The notes below the pieces were generated by a model that saw only the letters and a list, made by a program, of their open reading frames with translations, did no database searches and had not been told where the DNA came from. DNA of 28,964 bases from Neoconidiobolus thromboides FSU 785 (taxonomy: Eukaryota > Entomophthoromycota > Entomophthoromycetes > Entomophthorales > Neoconidiobolaceae): contig MU626495.1 of assembly GCA_025603075.1 (NCBI GenBank), positions 1 through 28,964 on the forward strand, in the 5' to 3' direction. How positions within the stretch are numbered: position 1 is the stretch's first letter; every line of letters begins with the position of its first letter. The position numbers and the translations under genes were made by a program. Below, in pieces: positions 11,533-23,093 of this stretch.

Positions 11533-12561
11533 ATGATATCTTCAATTGAATTAGCAACTAACTATGTTTGGAAAAGATATTTAAAATTTAAGAGTAAAGT
11601 AAGTGGCTTTTGTATTATATTGTCGATTTTTATTGAATTCGTAACAGAATGCCTGCAAACTACCAATGTTAATAGGCATCTCCGGTTTACAAGGTTCAGG
11701 TAAATTGAAAACAAACTTCAGCTTCTATTCAATTTAATAATATTTTATTTTAATTTATTAAATACTTAATACATAGGTAAATCCACCATCACAAAAAACC
11801 TATACACCTGTTTAACTGCATCTCCCTATAATCTCAAAACCGCTATTTTATCCTTAGATGATTTCTATCTCACGTATAACGATCAACTTCAATTATCAAA
11901 ATCCCTTCCCATATCTAAATTGTTTGAATTTAGAGGTAATCCAGGCACTCATGATTTAGATCTATTATATGATACACTAGAAAAGTTATCAATGAAAGAA
12001 GAGAACACAGTAAAAGTACCTTTGTATAATAAATATTTGCATCAAGGCAAAGGGGATCGAGTAGCAAAAGAAGAGTGGATGGAATTTAAAACACCGGTGG
12101 ATTTAATATTAATTGAAGGGTGGATGTTAGGGTTTAAGGGGAGGGAAGTAGAGGAAGTTGAAAATATAATAAAAAATCAAAAAGGAGATGAAGTGTTATT
12201 AAATCAATTAAAAACAGGATATAACTCAGCTGAATATCGAAAGTATCAATTAGAAGAATTAATTCAATTAAATACTAATTTAAATGGATATCAAAAACTA
12301 TTTCATCAAATAGATGATTTTATTGTATTAAAAGGAAAAAAATTAGAATTTGTTTTTGATTGGAGAGAACAACAGGAGAGAAATGGAGAGAAAAAGAAAG
12401 AGGATGGCTTAAATAAGGACCAAGTTAGGCAATTTGTACAGAGATTTCTACCAGCATACGAATTATATTTAAATGACTTTTATGATAAAGTTAAACCCGC
12501 ATTAGTGCTGGAATTGGATGAGAATAGGAATGTAAGTTTGAATGAAGAAAGGGAGGAGTAA
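11533..12561 (+). CDS. TDA10: Tda10-like P-loop kinase (D-glycerate 3-kinase family), three exons
   Basis: Exons are 11533-11598, 11648-11699 and 11777-12561. The introns are 49 and 77 bp, both GT-AG, and the joined protein has 300 residues (yeast Tda10 is about 290). Walker A is GLQGSGKST (residues 35-43), split by intron 2 inside the second Gly codon of GSGK. Then come LDDFYLTYNDQL, RGNPGTHD, a YNKYLHQGKGDR segment and the Walker B-like LILIEGWMLGF, all in the order of the Tda10 / plant GLYK family. The C-terminal QFVQRFLPAYELYLNDFY also fits. Plant members phosphorylate D-glycerate to 3-phosphoglycerate in photorespiration. Fungal Tda10 is cytosolic and nuclear with a poorly settled physiological substrate, so the family is firm and the reaction inferred. 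The two small 5' exons (22 and 17 codons) are essential because they carry the P-loop. Confidence 0.92.
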
Positions 12562-13462
12562 TTTATGAATGAAATAAGTTATTAAATATTAAAAAAAGGT
12601 TCTTAATTATTACGGTTTGTTATTGTTTTTAATACTTTTTAATGGAGTTTAGTTGTACTTGATTATTTTATAGATTGAAAATTAGCTTTATAGGTTAAAA
12701 AGGTGGCTTTTAGATAAGATAAATAAAATTAATATCAATAAGTAGTCCTTGTTGTTGAACTGTTTGCTATTCAATTGATAGTGGCTATTTTACAAACAAA
12801 GATTGTGTTTTGTTAGACTCTTAATAAATTAATGGAATAAAAAATAGTATGATACTTGTAAAGTACCATTAAAAATCGATCCATACTATTAATTTGGTAG
12901 TTATGTTATTATATGAAACTTAATTTAATTGATAAAAACAATTTGTAATAATTAAATAGATTGTTTGTGTTATTATGTTAATCTATTTGTATTATTAAAA
13001 AGGTAGTATCGTAAACATATCCTCATAATTTAATTTTTTTATATCAAATCAAGTGTGTCCAAAAGTTAATAACATTCAAAGGATTAAAATACGATGATGG
13101 TCAGGTCAGGGATGTTAATAAAAGCCTCAATTGAAAAAATAAGCAACAAATTTAGATAGTTTGGAAAACTAGTTTAAATTCAAACATAAAAGGGATAATG
13201 ATTAGTTGAATTATTATGTAACATTTGAAAATAGACTAAATTTGACTTTATGGCTTATAAATAGGTATAGCAGACAAATTTTATTGAACTTTTTAATAAA
13301 AAACTGGAATATTTATAGTCATATTGTTACATTTAAAGTTGGTCCATGAGTTTCTTTTGCTGATAATGATAATAGTGCCTCTAGTGATATATAACAAAAC
13401 AATAAATATACTTAAACAAATACTATTTAATTAAAGAAATTAAATAACAAACTTTTTAATAA
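12562..13462. other. Intergenic region, nothing recognised
   Basis: AT-rich DNA after the kinase gene. I see no supported coding frame, tRNA or fold-back element. It may include the promoter of the decayed gene starting at 13463. Confidence 0.5.
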
Positions 13463-13829
13463 ATGTCAAAAGAGGATTTAAATTCTAACAGTAATAATAA
13501 TGAACTTCAAGTAATTGCACCAGATGAAATAAAAATGATCAACCTGAATACAAAATCAACCAACTGTTTTAGAAATGGATTCTAATAAAACAAACTCAGG
13601 ACCTGATAGTAAACATAATCATTTATATGATATTAATAATACTACTTGTATTTTTTTTTACAATCCCTATACTCTTATTGATAATAATGACTGCTGTACC
13701 AATTACTGTATTGATGATGGTTGATATAGAAATAGCAGATATAATACTTGAGGGGATCATTATGAGAATGGTTGTACATGAGGTAACAATAATGGAAGTG
13801 ATTGTGTCTGTTTTAGCTCAGATACTTAA
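13463..13829 (+). pseudogene. Decayed Cys/Asn-rich gene (unknown family)
   Basis: An ATG at 13463 opens a 40-codon frame of normal-looking composition (MSKEDLNSNSNNNELQVIAP...) that ends in TAA at 13583. A shift to the frame of ATG 13575 continues in similar style (NSGPDSKHNHLYDINN, then YNPYTLIDNNDCCTNYCIDD). That frame runs 84 codons with no TAA or TAG but with three TGA, at 13722, 13749 and 13779, before TAA at 13827. Between and after the TGA codons the translation stays coherent (YRNSRYNT, GDHYENGCT, GNNNGSDCVC). In AT-rich DNA random stops should be mostly TAA/TAG, so this pattern suggests a former gene broken by a frameshift and by changes to TGA. The family is not recognised. A string of tiny introns is the alternative, but I find no matching GT-AG borders. 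Confidence 0.4.
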
Positions 13830-14589
13830 TTTAATAAATATTATTTACATGAATATAGTGGAAAATTTGCTCTATTCTATGGATACTCTTTGATCCAAGT
13901 AAAAAAATGCTTTTCGTTATATACAATAAAATTAAATAATAATACTTATTTAAGAGAATCAGGAAATAAGGCTTAAGAAAATGTTTTCTATTAACTTCAT
14001 TTCAATTAACAAAAATTAACAAGTCTGATATCATTACATTAGGTATAAAATGTCCACATACTTAAAAATTCAATTCAAAACGATTTGAACAAAGTGCGCT
14101 AAATACGAGATTAACAACGACCTTTTGAATCATTATGTGTGAAAAATAAAAATCAGATTCAATATAACATAAAGTCATTTATATTGACAATAGTTCTAAT
14201 TTATAAATTATTAACTCTTAATCATTAGTTGAAATTGAATTAAATAGAAAGAATTTTTTAAATTTTGAACTCCAAAATAGTGTATCTATAAATTAGATCT
14301 AAATAGTTATTTTTTGCTTTTTAATATTCAAAACTAATTCTATATAAGTGATCAATTCTTGTCAGCTGTATAATCAACCCAAAATCCAACCACCCGTGAT
14401 ACCTTTATACAGCACTACTTCAAAACATTTAAGCATTAATTATAAGGTAAAATGATCGAAAGATTAAACCTAGTAAAGTACTTTCTAATTTTTTAATAAA
14501 GAAAACTAATTTGATATTGAAATTTGGTCTCATATCTTGGTTGTATAATTAACTTGAATTTTGGCTAATTTGAGTAAAATTAAATGTCT

Positions 14590-14695
14590 AAATGGGAGTG
14601 TTTTTTTAATTTCATTTTTTTTTTCATTTTTTAAGCGCTATTTAAGCGGAAAATTTGTTAGTGAAATTCTTAAACACAAAAATACATCCCCAAAT
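14590..14695 (-). mobile_element. Fold-back MITE-like element, copy 4
   Basis: The short arm comes first. It starts AAATGGGAGTGTTTTTTT, the centre TTAAGCGCTATTTAAGCGG is intact, and it ends AAAAATACATCCCCAAAT. Both outer ATAT tetranucleotides have changed to AAAT in a matching way. Confidence 0.75.
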
Positions 14696-15578
14696 CCTGG
14701 ATTAATTAAATGAAAGGTTGGAACAAAAATAAAGTTATCAAGCATTCATTATTGTGTAAAATCCCACTAACTAAATGGTTAAAATTTTCTATGATTCGCT
14801 ATTTGAAACTATAACTGTTGCAACTCTTTGGCGACTTTTTTAGTGATAATTTTTATAAGTAAATTATAAATATAGCCAATTTTTTAGAAACTGTTCCTTA
14901 TTTCTATCTAAAGTTTAACATAATTTTTTTCTTAAATCGCCAGTTAATTAGATTATAAAAGAGTTATAATAGCTATAATTTTCGAACCAATAAGAGACTG
15001 TTATGCTTGATATTTGTACACCTTTTATACCATTTGATTAAAGAATCTATTAGCTGAATTTTATAAAAAGGATAGCCATTTGAGATATTTGCATTTTATT
15101 AACATAGCCTTATCACCGTTATACTATTCAAGTGACAAAAAGGTATTTAATCTCCCATCAACGCTATTGAAATCTATAAATAGTTTTAGAACTTTAAACG
15201 GGTCTATCATTAATAATAGATACAAAACTAGCACTTCATTAATATAATGGTTATAGCTTCAATTACTGTTAATTAAACTTAATTATTAGGTAATATTGTT
15301 CTTGTTTATACAAAGCATTTAAGACTAGATATTAAAATTATATATTAAACTTTTTAAGATAGTACAGTCACTTATAATATATTAACCTTGAAGCTGATGT
15401 TTAATAATTAAATAATTATGATAAAATTGTAGTCAAAATTGATAGCCTCAGTGGTTTTAATTTATAACTAAAAGCTGATTAAAATCAACCTTATTGTCAG
15501 TGAGTTATTTGATATTATATAACTTAGTGAATTATTTTACTGATAATTTTAATAAAATAAAGGCCTTCAATATTTAAA

Positions 15579-15680
15579 ATATGGGGATGTGTTTTATAAG
15601 AATTTTAATGATGGCTTTTCCACTTAAATATCGCGTAAAAGATGTAAAAAGTGATGAAGCCAAAAAAAACATCCCCATAT
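15579..15680 (+). mobile_element. Fold-back MITE-like element, copy 5
   Basis: The long arm comes first. Both termini are perfect (ATATGGGGATGT and ACATCCCCATAT). The flanks AAA and AAT show no long target duplication beyond the TA/AT bases at the ends. Confidence 0.8.
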
Positions 15681-16802
15681 AATTAAATTTGTTTTAATAT
15701 AATGATTATATCATTACTATTGTAAACTTACTTTAAAATTTAAGTAGAATATACAGATTGATCACTCTATACAGTGTTATTGATTAGTATACATTAACTG
15801 ATTTAATATGATTCAAAATACATACAAAAAGCATTATGCTAATAGGCACACTATTTTCAACCTAACTTTACTAGTTTTTTAATTTCCCCGAAGATTAGCA
15901 AAAATAGAGTTTAAACATGTTTAAAGATACTATCACTCACGCTGTCTATACTTACAGCATACATATTGGATTAAGATCCCAGGTATTTCAAACAATACAT
16001 TGTTGAGCAAGTGATGGGCTTGATGGGTTCTAAAACATATTTAATGCCTCTAATTAAAGATCAGCTATAAAAAGGTTTTCATGGAATAAATAAAGGATTT
16101 CTATTTAAGAAAGATATTTAGATATGATGAACACCTTAATCTATCTATACTAATTTACCCTTATTATGTTATTTTGAACTGTGATTTTTTTTGATTAGTT
16201 TGATTTTTAAAATTAGCCTTTTAGGTGTCAAATTATTTTAAAAAAAGGGCTGATTAGACTTAAATTTTTTGGCCAATTAAGCCCAAATTACATGAGTACC
16301 ACCTGTCCATGATTCTTGAGGGTAAAATATCATTTAACAACATAAATATTAGAAAAACGTATTTTTAGAAAAATTAAACCAAGTTGTTTTAAATTCTAAT
16401 TTTAGATTTATTTTAGCAAGGTTAGGGTTTTAATTTGAAGTTATTTTTATTAAAGCTTATTTTTTAATTTGATATTTATTTTATTACAAGTTAATTTTTT
16501 GAAATGAACTTTTAATCCTTAAACTAGCATTCAGCTTTATTAATTTTAATATTAAAAATAAAACTGCATTTATCAAAAATCAAAATTATAAATCAACTTG
16601 AATTACTATAAATTTAAAATATATATCTCATTTAACAAAGTAAAAACCTACATAATCAAAATAACTTGCAAAAATCGTTTTTTATAATACAACTTACAAA
16701 GTTTGATATTTTAACTTTTGAAACAAAGAATAGCTAAAGGTGTGTATAAAACACATATACATACATAATAAATAAAATAAATAAATCTTGATTTCCAATT
16801 CT

Positions 16803-17588
16803 TCAACTTGGAGTAGACATATAGGAGGGGATAGCTTCCAGAGGATGTGGAGTACTTAAAAGATCATTCACACCTAAAGTGACGTTTGAATAGATACTTG
16901 CTGCATCTTTGGAATTTTTACGGAAAAAGTTTCTAATAGAACGTACCCTATCTCCATTGGTTTTATTACTAAATAAAACATCTGGTAAACTTCTTCTTCT
17001 CGTCCTAACTTTAGGACCTTCTTCTACCTTTGGTGTTGATGGCTCCACCTCTTCATTATCTCCAAGTATAAATGTTGACTGACAATTTTTCATTGGTATT
17101 GACATTACAACAGTATTATTAGTAGATGCAATACTGATATATTGATGTAACAGCATTGCTACTGCAAAGTTGCCTTTAGCTAAAGCAATAGATAAAGGCG
17201 TAGATCCATACTTATCCACTGAATTGGGATTTGCACCCTTACTGATCAAAAGCTCAACCAACTCTACACTACCATTAGCAGCCGCAAAGTGTAAAGGAGT
17301 TAGACCTACTTCCTCATGACTTTTTGGAGTTAATAAGCTTCCTGAATATCTTCTCGATCTCCTTCTTGCATTGACGTCACTTCCCCTTTCAATTAGATAT
17401 TCTACTACTTGCAAATTACCACCACTACAAGCGGCATGGATTGGAAATAATCCATTAACAATGGAATCAATTGGTTGACCATTATCCAAAGCATATTTGA
17501 CCCAACCTATGTTACCTGAGATAGCACCAAGGTGTAAACCTAAGTTGACTGTTGAGCGCGGTTTAAACGTTTTTAATATTAAAGTCAT
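16803..17588 (-). CDS. Ankyrin-repeat protein
   Basis: A single exon encodes 261 residues. Four ankyrin repeats fill about 17-150: LHLGAISGNIGWVKYALDNG, FPIHAACSGGNLQVVEYLIE with SDVNA, then a 15-residue insert (RRRSRRYSGSLLTPKSHEEV), TPLHFAAANGSVELVELLI with ANPNS, and TPLSIALAKGNFAVAMLL. TPLHxAAxxG and the closing G-D/N-PN turns are textbook ankyrin features. The C-terminal 110 residues are low-complexity with a basic TRRRSLPD and RSIRNFFRKNSKD. The basic, Ser-containing loop within the repeats recalls a conserved fungal ankyrin protein of unknown role, probably a protein-binding adaptor. No membrane or catalytic domain is present, so no specific function is claimed. Confidence 0.85.
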   Translation of the reverse strand: MTLILKTFKPRSTVNLGLHLGAISGNIGWVKYALDNGQPIDSIVNGLFPIHAACSGGNLQVVEYLIERGSDVNARRRSRRYSGSLLTPKSHEEVGLTPLHFAAANGSVELVELLISKGANPNSVDKYGSTPLSIALAKGNFAVAMLLHQYISIASTNNTVVMSIPMKNCQSTFILGDNEEVEPSTPKVEEGPKVRTRRRSLPDVLFSNKTNGDRVRSIRNFFRKNSKDAASIYSNVTLGVNDLLSTPHPLEAIPSYMSTPS

Positions 17589-19306
17589 TTTTAAAACAAG
17601 AAAAAAAAATGAAATGAAAATAAGCTTGAGATGGAAAATTCAAACAATTTTATAAGAAGGGTAGGGCTTATGAGATTTGCCTTAATTTAGTAACTCGATA
17701 AGCAATCTTTTTTAGTGACTAGCTTTTTTGTTGACTTGACACTAAGCTTAAGTTAGAGTAACAAATCAAATTGAAATTATGGGTTTGTTTAGATCATGAG
17801 TGGTTACGTCACAATTCACGATAACTAAGGGGTCGGTTTAAATATTAAGTGTCCGATTGTTTGGATTGGATGAGAAATTATTAAAACATCACTAGAAAAG
17901 TCGAAGTTAATATTTAATTTAGAAGCTTAACAATTTAGATAATGTAATATCAATGTTAAAACATAAGTGGGTTGATTTATATTAATTTGTATAAGCAATA
18001 AATTATAAAATGTTAGATAATAATAATGATAACAAAGAATAGCTATTAATATCCAGCAATGTTCATAATTAGAATACAAAGTAATAAACATTAATTAAAG
18101 CAATGTCAAAAACACAAAGATTATTGATTATATTCTTATTTCACGGGTTTATTTATACGGATAAATCTAAGAAAATTTGTAATAAAAATTTACAGCTTGA
18201 TCTAGGTTTAATTACAAAATTTATTTAAAAATAAATTTTTTGTTTTACTATTTTGTTCATTTGTTATGTAACGTAAAGTTTGAAAAAAGTCACCAATAAA
18301 ATGTTAAATCAAAAACTTAATTTTACCTAAAATTAAAATACAATTAGCCTTTACAATTAATGCTTGATTCATAGGAGGCTACTTAACTTTCCTGCGACCT
18401 AATTAACTGTTCGTTTAAGGATAAAATTTTGCTAAAAGCAAGTAAAACAAAAGATTAAGCATAAATTTTTTTGATAAGCGAATATTTAGCCCTAAAAATA
18501 TCGCAAATTAAGTTATAATAGAGCTGCGTCAGTTATGTATTTTGTAAAAGATCAAAACTTTAGATTTGGATTAATCCATATTAATATTACACGAAATCTA
18601 GAGTCAAGTGTTATGCATTTATAAAGGTCCGGGTAGAGTCATAAAAAGAAATAAAAATTTATAATTTTCATAATGAAACTAGTAAAATAAAGTACACCTT
18701 AATTTGAAATTAAGGGCTGGAATTGAGATAGTGCCTCCTACCTGCCTCATTTTCTTTGGATTTTGGTTTAGCTTTTATGGAGTGATTAGAAATTATGTTT
18801 AAAACGCTTCTGTAGATATTGTCTATCAGGAAGCAGGGTGTAGAACTGTATTCTTTATTAGAACTATTCGTTAGTTCATACAATGGGAAACAGTACTATT
18901 GAAGTTGGCTATAATTTGTTTTTTTGCATATAAAGATATAAAAAAAGTATTAACTATTATTTTATGGTTCTTTAATTGTTTTGGGGATTTAAAAAAGACT
19001 AAAATAAACTAATCAAGGTTTAGTGAGTTTATAAATAGTTTATAAATTTAGTTGTCATTTTTATACCTCAATCTATAGAGGGTATATAGTTTTACACGCT
19101 ATACAATTTTAATACCTCAATTCTAATATTTAAATCCTGTTTAATATACTTTTTGTTATCTGATTTAAAATCTAAGGCGTAATTTATAATCACAAAAATA
19201 ATACGGCAATGAAATAATTAGCATAAAATATTAGTGATAAAGGCAACTAAAAACTGTGTAATATAATCTCGAAAATAAAAACATCTCAAAATTTATTTAA
19301 CAAATA
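17589..19306. other. Intergenic region, nothing recognised
   Basis: The stretch includes the upstream side of the ankyrin gene and the downstream side of the glycosylase gene. A patch at about 18710-18900 is less AT-rich than its surroundings but has stops in all frames. No fold-back copy and no RNA gene found. Confidence 0.5.
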
Positions 19307-20081
19307 TTATAAAGGATTCAATCCTTTTCTTAACATAGCTAAAGTTTGCTTAACATTGACAAAATAATCAATTTTTTGCTGGCGTGAAAACCTAGCAGAT
19401 CTCCCAGAAGTAGAAGGAGTAACAAAAAGATACGTTTTTGTATAATCTGATAGAACTATTGATTTAGTAAACTTGTCTTCTAGGTTATCAAAATCATGAG
19501 TGATAGGTTCAAGTTGCAACCCAAGTTCAAACTTTTTCTTACCAGAAAAACATTCAAAAATTTGTTTCCCAAGGAAGCAAGCTATCTTTGGGCGATATTT
19601 TGAAATCTTTTGTTTCAAAACAGGTACCCCTAGCATAATTTCTTTTCTGCTCAGGTCACTAATACTTCTCGATGGCCTTTCGACTAGGTTAGTAAACCCA
19701 TAGTTATATTCTTTTAGTAGTTTTACATCATCTTCAAATGTTAACTTTTCATTAACGAGTCCTATTTGTTTTTATAGAATTAAAAGCAGTGCTTAAATCA
19801 CTTTTACCTGACTCACAAAGAGCGGGCCAAAAGGCATTCGTTGGACCTGCAAAATGATGGTTTTTCAAGGAGCTTTGCAGCCCCGGGTTAATACCAATAA
19901 ATAATATATCTAACCCAAACTTAAGACTATCTGTAAGTGGTTGATAAATTATATCTGAGTAATTTGTTGATTTAAACGTTTTGACTGGTTTTTCATTTAA
20001 TAACTCATCCTTAGATTTAAATTTATTTATATGTCGTTTAAAACTCTCCAACTCTTTTTCTGAGTTTTGATTTTCGCTCAT
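19307..20081 (-). CDS. thp1: G/T(U) mismatch-specific DNA glycosylase, TDG/Mug/Thp1 family, two exons
   Basis: Exon 1 is 20081-19808 and exon 2 is 19761-19307. The 46-bp intron (19807-19762, GTAAAA...AATAG) joins CESG to LVNEKLTFEDD, giving 242 residues. LDILFIGINPGL (57-68) carries the motif 1 Asn (N65) that activates water in TDG enzymes. HHFAGPTNAFWPAL follows, then FTNLVERPSRSISDLSRKE, and the C-terminal motif VTPSTSGR (205-212), the counterpart of MPSSSAR in TDG and VPSTSGR-like forms in fungi. The length matches the catalytic core with a short N-terminal extension (about 50 residues, Lys/Glu-rich). Family role: it flips out and excises T or U from G mismatches, starting base-excision repair in the nucleus. 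It is divergent from RPL16, 282 bp apart. Without the splice the frame would stop just after the FWPAL segment. Confidence 0.93.
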
Positions 20082-20363
20082 TAATTTAATAAAGTGAATA
20101 AGTAAAAGTTGTTCAAAAAACTGAATTGTTCGCTTAGAATTGATTTCATGGGATACTAAACATAAACTTTTTTCAAAAAATTTATTTGCAAACTTTCATT
20201 TAAGCCAATCAATTAAGCAATTTTAAAATATAACTATTTTAAATTCCCCTGTTAAAAATTTTTTAGATTTCAGCAAATAAGATCCTCGCCTCTTTATTTC
20301 GATATTGCATTTCAACTACCCATTTCCTTCTTTTGAATTCGGAAGTCGATTTTATACACTAAG
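20082..20363. promoter_or_regulatory. Divergent promoter between glycosylase and RPL16
   Basis: These 282 bp lie between two outward start codons. The RPL16-proximal 70 bases are rich in pyrimidines (CCTCGCCTCTTTATTTCG, CCCATTTCCTTCTTTTG), like the leaders of many highly expressed ribosomal protein genes. No specific factor site can be named from sequence. Confidence 0.4.
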
Positions 20364-21151
20364 ATGAGCACTTTTGAAAAGGTAGGTTGCCTCTAAAATT
20401 TAATACTTTAAGATAGCCAATCTAGTACACTATCTATACTTTGTTACAATGCCATCATTTATTTATTTACAATAGCAACAGTTATTCAAGTATCATATTA
20501 TTTTAGGTTGTAGTTATTGACGGTAAGGGTCATCTCCTTGGTCGTTTAGCCTCCATTGTTTCCAAACAAATTCTTTCTGGACAAAAAGTTGTTGTTGTCC
20601 GTTGTGAAGAAATTAACGTTAGTGGTTCCCACTTCCGTAACAAGAGTAACTTTAAATTACATTATTAAAAAGCTTTTTTATTCATACTCCAATCTATAGT
20701 TAAGTACAGCCACTACTTAAACAAACGTTGTCTCGTTAACCCAAAACGTGGTCCATTCCATTTCCGTGCTCCTTCCCGTATGCTTTACCGTGTCATCCGT
20801 GGTATGGTCCCACACAAGACCGCCCGTGGTGCTCAATCTTTAGATCGCCTTAAGTTATTTGATGGAGTACCAGCTCCTTATGACAAGATGAAGCGTGTAG
20901 TTGCCCCAGCTGCTTTACGTGTACTCCGTCTTAAGCCAGGACGTAAATTCACTGTCCTTAAGCGTATCGCTAGTGAAGTTGGATGGAAATACGAAGGTGT
21001 TATTGCTAAACTTGAAGAAAAGAGAAAGGTTAAATCTCAAGCCTTCTACGAACAAAAGAAAGCTCTTACTACTCTTCAAAACAAGGCTGTTGCCCAAAAG
21101 AACGAACAAGTTGAAGATCTTTCTGCTCAACTTAAAGCTTTCGGTTATTAA
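20364..21151 (+). CDS. RPL16: 60S ribosomal protein uL13 (Rpl16 / L13a), three exons
   Basis: Exons are 20364-20381, 20507-20645 and 20700-21151. The introns are 125 and 54 bp, GT-AG, and the protein has 202 residues (yeast and human about 199-203). The first exon is only six codons (MSTFEK), a layout often seen in fungal ribosomal protein genes. Conserved blocks are [63 protein letters not shown] and the C-terminal [20 protein letters not shown]. uL13 lies on the solvent side of the large subunit near the exit-tunnel region. Codon use is strongly biased (CGT, GTT, CTT, AAG), unlike neighbouring genes, which fits high expression. Intron 1 is more than twice the window's usual size but I see no snoRNA boxes on the coding strand. 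Confidence 0.97.
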
Positions 21152-21183
21152 GTTGGAAGCTGTTAATTATATTAACTGTGAAC

Positions 21184-21189
21184 AATAAA
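21184..21189 (+). terminator. Candidate AATAAA polyadenylation signal of RPL16
   Basis: AATAAA lies 33 bases after the stop codon of RPL16. In such AT-rich DNA the hexamer is common, so position is the main support. Confidence 0.4.
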
Positions 21190-21950
21190 AATTAAAATGG
21201 TAATTTAATTTTATATAATAAAAATTAACAATTAAGTTAGATGCTATTGTTGTATGAGTAATTGGATATTGTAGTTTTTATTTTAGTATCGGGTTTATTA
21301 TTTGTTTATTTGGAGTGTCAATTCATTTAGGAACAGAGATGATTTTAGCAAAGTGATTATTATCAATGTGAACAAGAGTACTTTAGGTTATTAGTAGTAT
21401 CGTTTAATTTTAACATAGCATAGCTTTAACTCTATTAGAGATTTAATACTGAGTTGACTGAATAATATAATAAGTTTTCACCTTTTTGATTAGAACTACT
21501 AATAATATAAACGAACTCGATATTTTTCTGATTGTTAATAAGCTATATGTATTCAATTAACATTGTCATGAGTAGTATTTGATTTTTTTTTAGAAGTATT
21601 AAATAAATAGTTAAAATAGTTTATTCATATTTTATCTCTGTTTTATTATTTACTATTGTAAAATAAAATTAGTAGAAAATCATAAAAATTATTATTACAT
21701 ATTTTTTAAAATTAAAATATAGATTTAAGCTTAGAAGTATAAAAGATAAATCGTGTGCTACTTGAAAATCTACACAAATACTAAGTGAAATCAAAAAGCT
21801 TGAAGGATGGAGAGGTTAAATATGCGTGGTAGTTTTTTATATGGCTCTGTTGTATGTGTTATGAGTAAAGCATGTAAGGTTTTATATAATCAAGTTACCT
21901 ATCTCAGAGATATAACCAAAGGGAATAATTAGTACTAATAAAAAAATTGT

Positions 21951-22026
21951 ATTTTTTTAGCTCCTCAAGAAATGATGCTCAAAACATCCTTTTAAAGTTT
22001 TGATTATATCTTGGAGCTAAATTTTT
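21951..22026. repeat. Imperfect 76-bp palindrome
   Basis: The left arm ATTTTTTTAGCTCC (21951-21964) is the reverse complement of GGAGCTAAATTTTT (22013-22026) with one mismatch. Pairing continues inward with gaps (AAGA..AT..AT..CAAAAC against its complement). The outer TTTAGCTCC differs from the ATATGGGG family, so it is a separate fold-back sequence. Confidence 0.6.
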
Positions 22027-22987
22027 CGATTAATATAAATCCTTGTGTATATTACAAGCATACCACATGCAACAGGATCTTAGAAAAAAACTCATACCCA
22101 TCCCCTCTAGCTCCTCCATTCTTCAAACTATTTGATATCCTCTCATAGTAATGATTTTCTAATGATAAATTAATTTTATACTTAGCAATCAATTATTTCT
22201 TAATTTAATTTTATATTCAAAAGAAAACAATTAACTGTAATACAATAAATTGCCCTTACGTTTAAAATTTTGCAAAAGCATTGTTTTGGTAATATATTAA
22301 TATCCTTAAAAAGCTCTGCAAAATGGCCTTTTTGGTATCATAGTTTATAATGGTTTTCCCAATGTTTTAATAATCTTTTTTATATTTATTACAAGAAAAA
22401 TTACATGGGCTAAAACAAGTTATAAATACATGTAGTAACTTACATACTTTATTATAAATATGCACATAAATCTGACATTTTCGCTAAAACTAAAATTTAA
22501 ATATATGGGTGTATCCCTTATTCGCCTAGCAAAGAATAGTTAGTATTATATTATATTTATTTCAGGATAGTTAAATATCATAGTTAATATAGTTATTAAG
22601 CTAGTACTCATTTTTGTTGGCTCTTAATATTGGATATTTAACTTAATAGATTATATTGATATGATAGGAATTATAAAGAATATGGTGTAATATAGAGTAA
22701 ATTACTATATGCCAACACTCTTGCATAAATTGACTTTTTAATTTAATAATCCCTTTGGGTTTGCTATTATTTTAAACAATTAAAGTTTTTCTTTATCCTG
22801 GCTGTTTTTGTAATTCAACTTATATCCTCATTGTACAAATCCATCACTCTCCATACCAAATATAAACCACCTTATGGACTTGAATGAAATTAATTGGGGT
22901 ATCACCAAATCTTATCGAAATGCTCAAATATAAATATAATACCCAAATTCAATGTACATAGTAATAGTTGAAATAAAAAATCTTAGC

Positions 22988-23093
22988 ATATGAGGATGTT
23001 TTTTTGGCTTCATTACTTTTTCCATCTTTTAAGCGCTATTTGAGTGGAAAAGCTATTAGTAAAATTCTTAAATACAAAAATACATCCCCATAT
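22988..23093 (-). mobile_element. Fold-back MITE-like element, copy 6
   Basis: The short arm comes first: ATATGAGGATGTTTTTTT, GGCTTCATTACTTTTTCC, centre AGCGCT at 23032-23037, end AAAAATACATCCCCATAT. It is close to the family consensus, with one change in the left terminus. Confidence 0.8.

Larger units (their letters stand above)
13830..16802. other. Gene-poor region with two fold-back elements
   Basis: About 3 kb with no supported gene. Fold-back copies lie at 14590-14695 and 15579-15680. A patch at 15918-16070 has two short overlapping open frames (28 and 26 codons, one beginning MFKDTITHAVYTYSIHIG), too short and unmatched to call. A GC-rich inverted pair GGGCT...AGCCC is at about 16247-16290. 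The 3' end of the ankyrin gene lies at the right edge. Confidence 0.5.

Noticed and set aside
13575-13829. TGA read as tryptophan, or a nuclear copy of mitochondrial DNA
   Set aside because: The encoded composition is polar and Cys-rich, unlike mitochondrial proteins, and the other genes here do not use TGA inside their frames.
13627-13893. 88-codon hydrophobic frame on the plus strand
   Set aside because: It is the out-of-frame reading of the decayed Cys/Asn-rich gene. Its Ile/Leu/Met-rich product is what shifted ATT/GAT-rich codons give.
20382-20506. snoRNA inside the long first intron of RPL16
   Set aside because: No RTGATGA and CTGA pair on the coding strand and no rRNA-complementary stretch recognised.
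20901-21188. Overlapping frames on both strands within RPL16 exon 3
   Set aside because: Shadows of the uL13 coding sequence.
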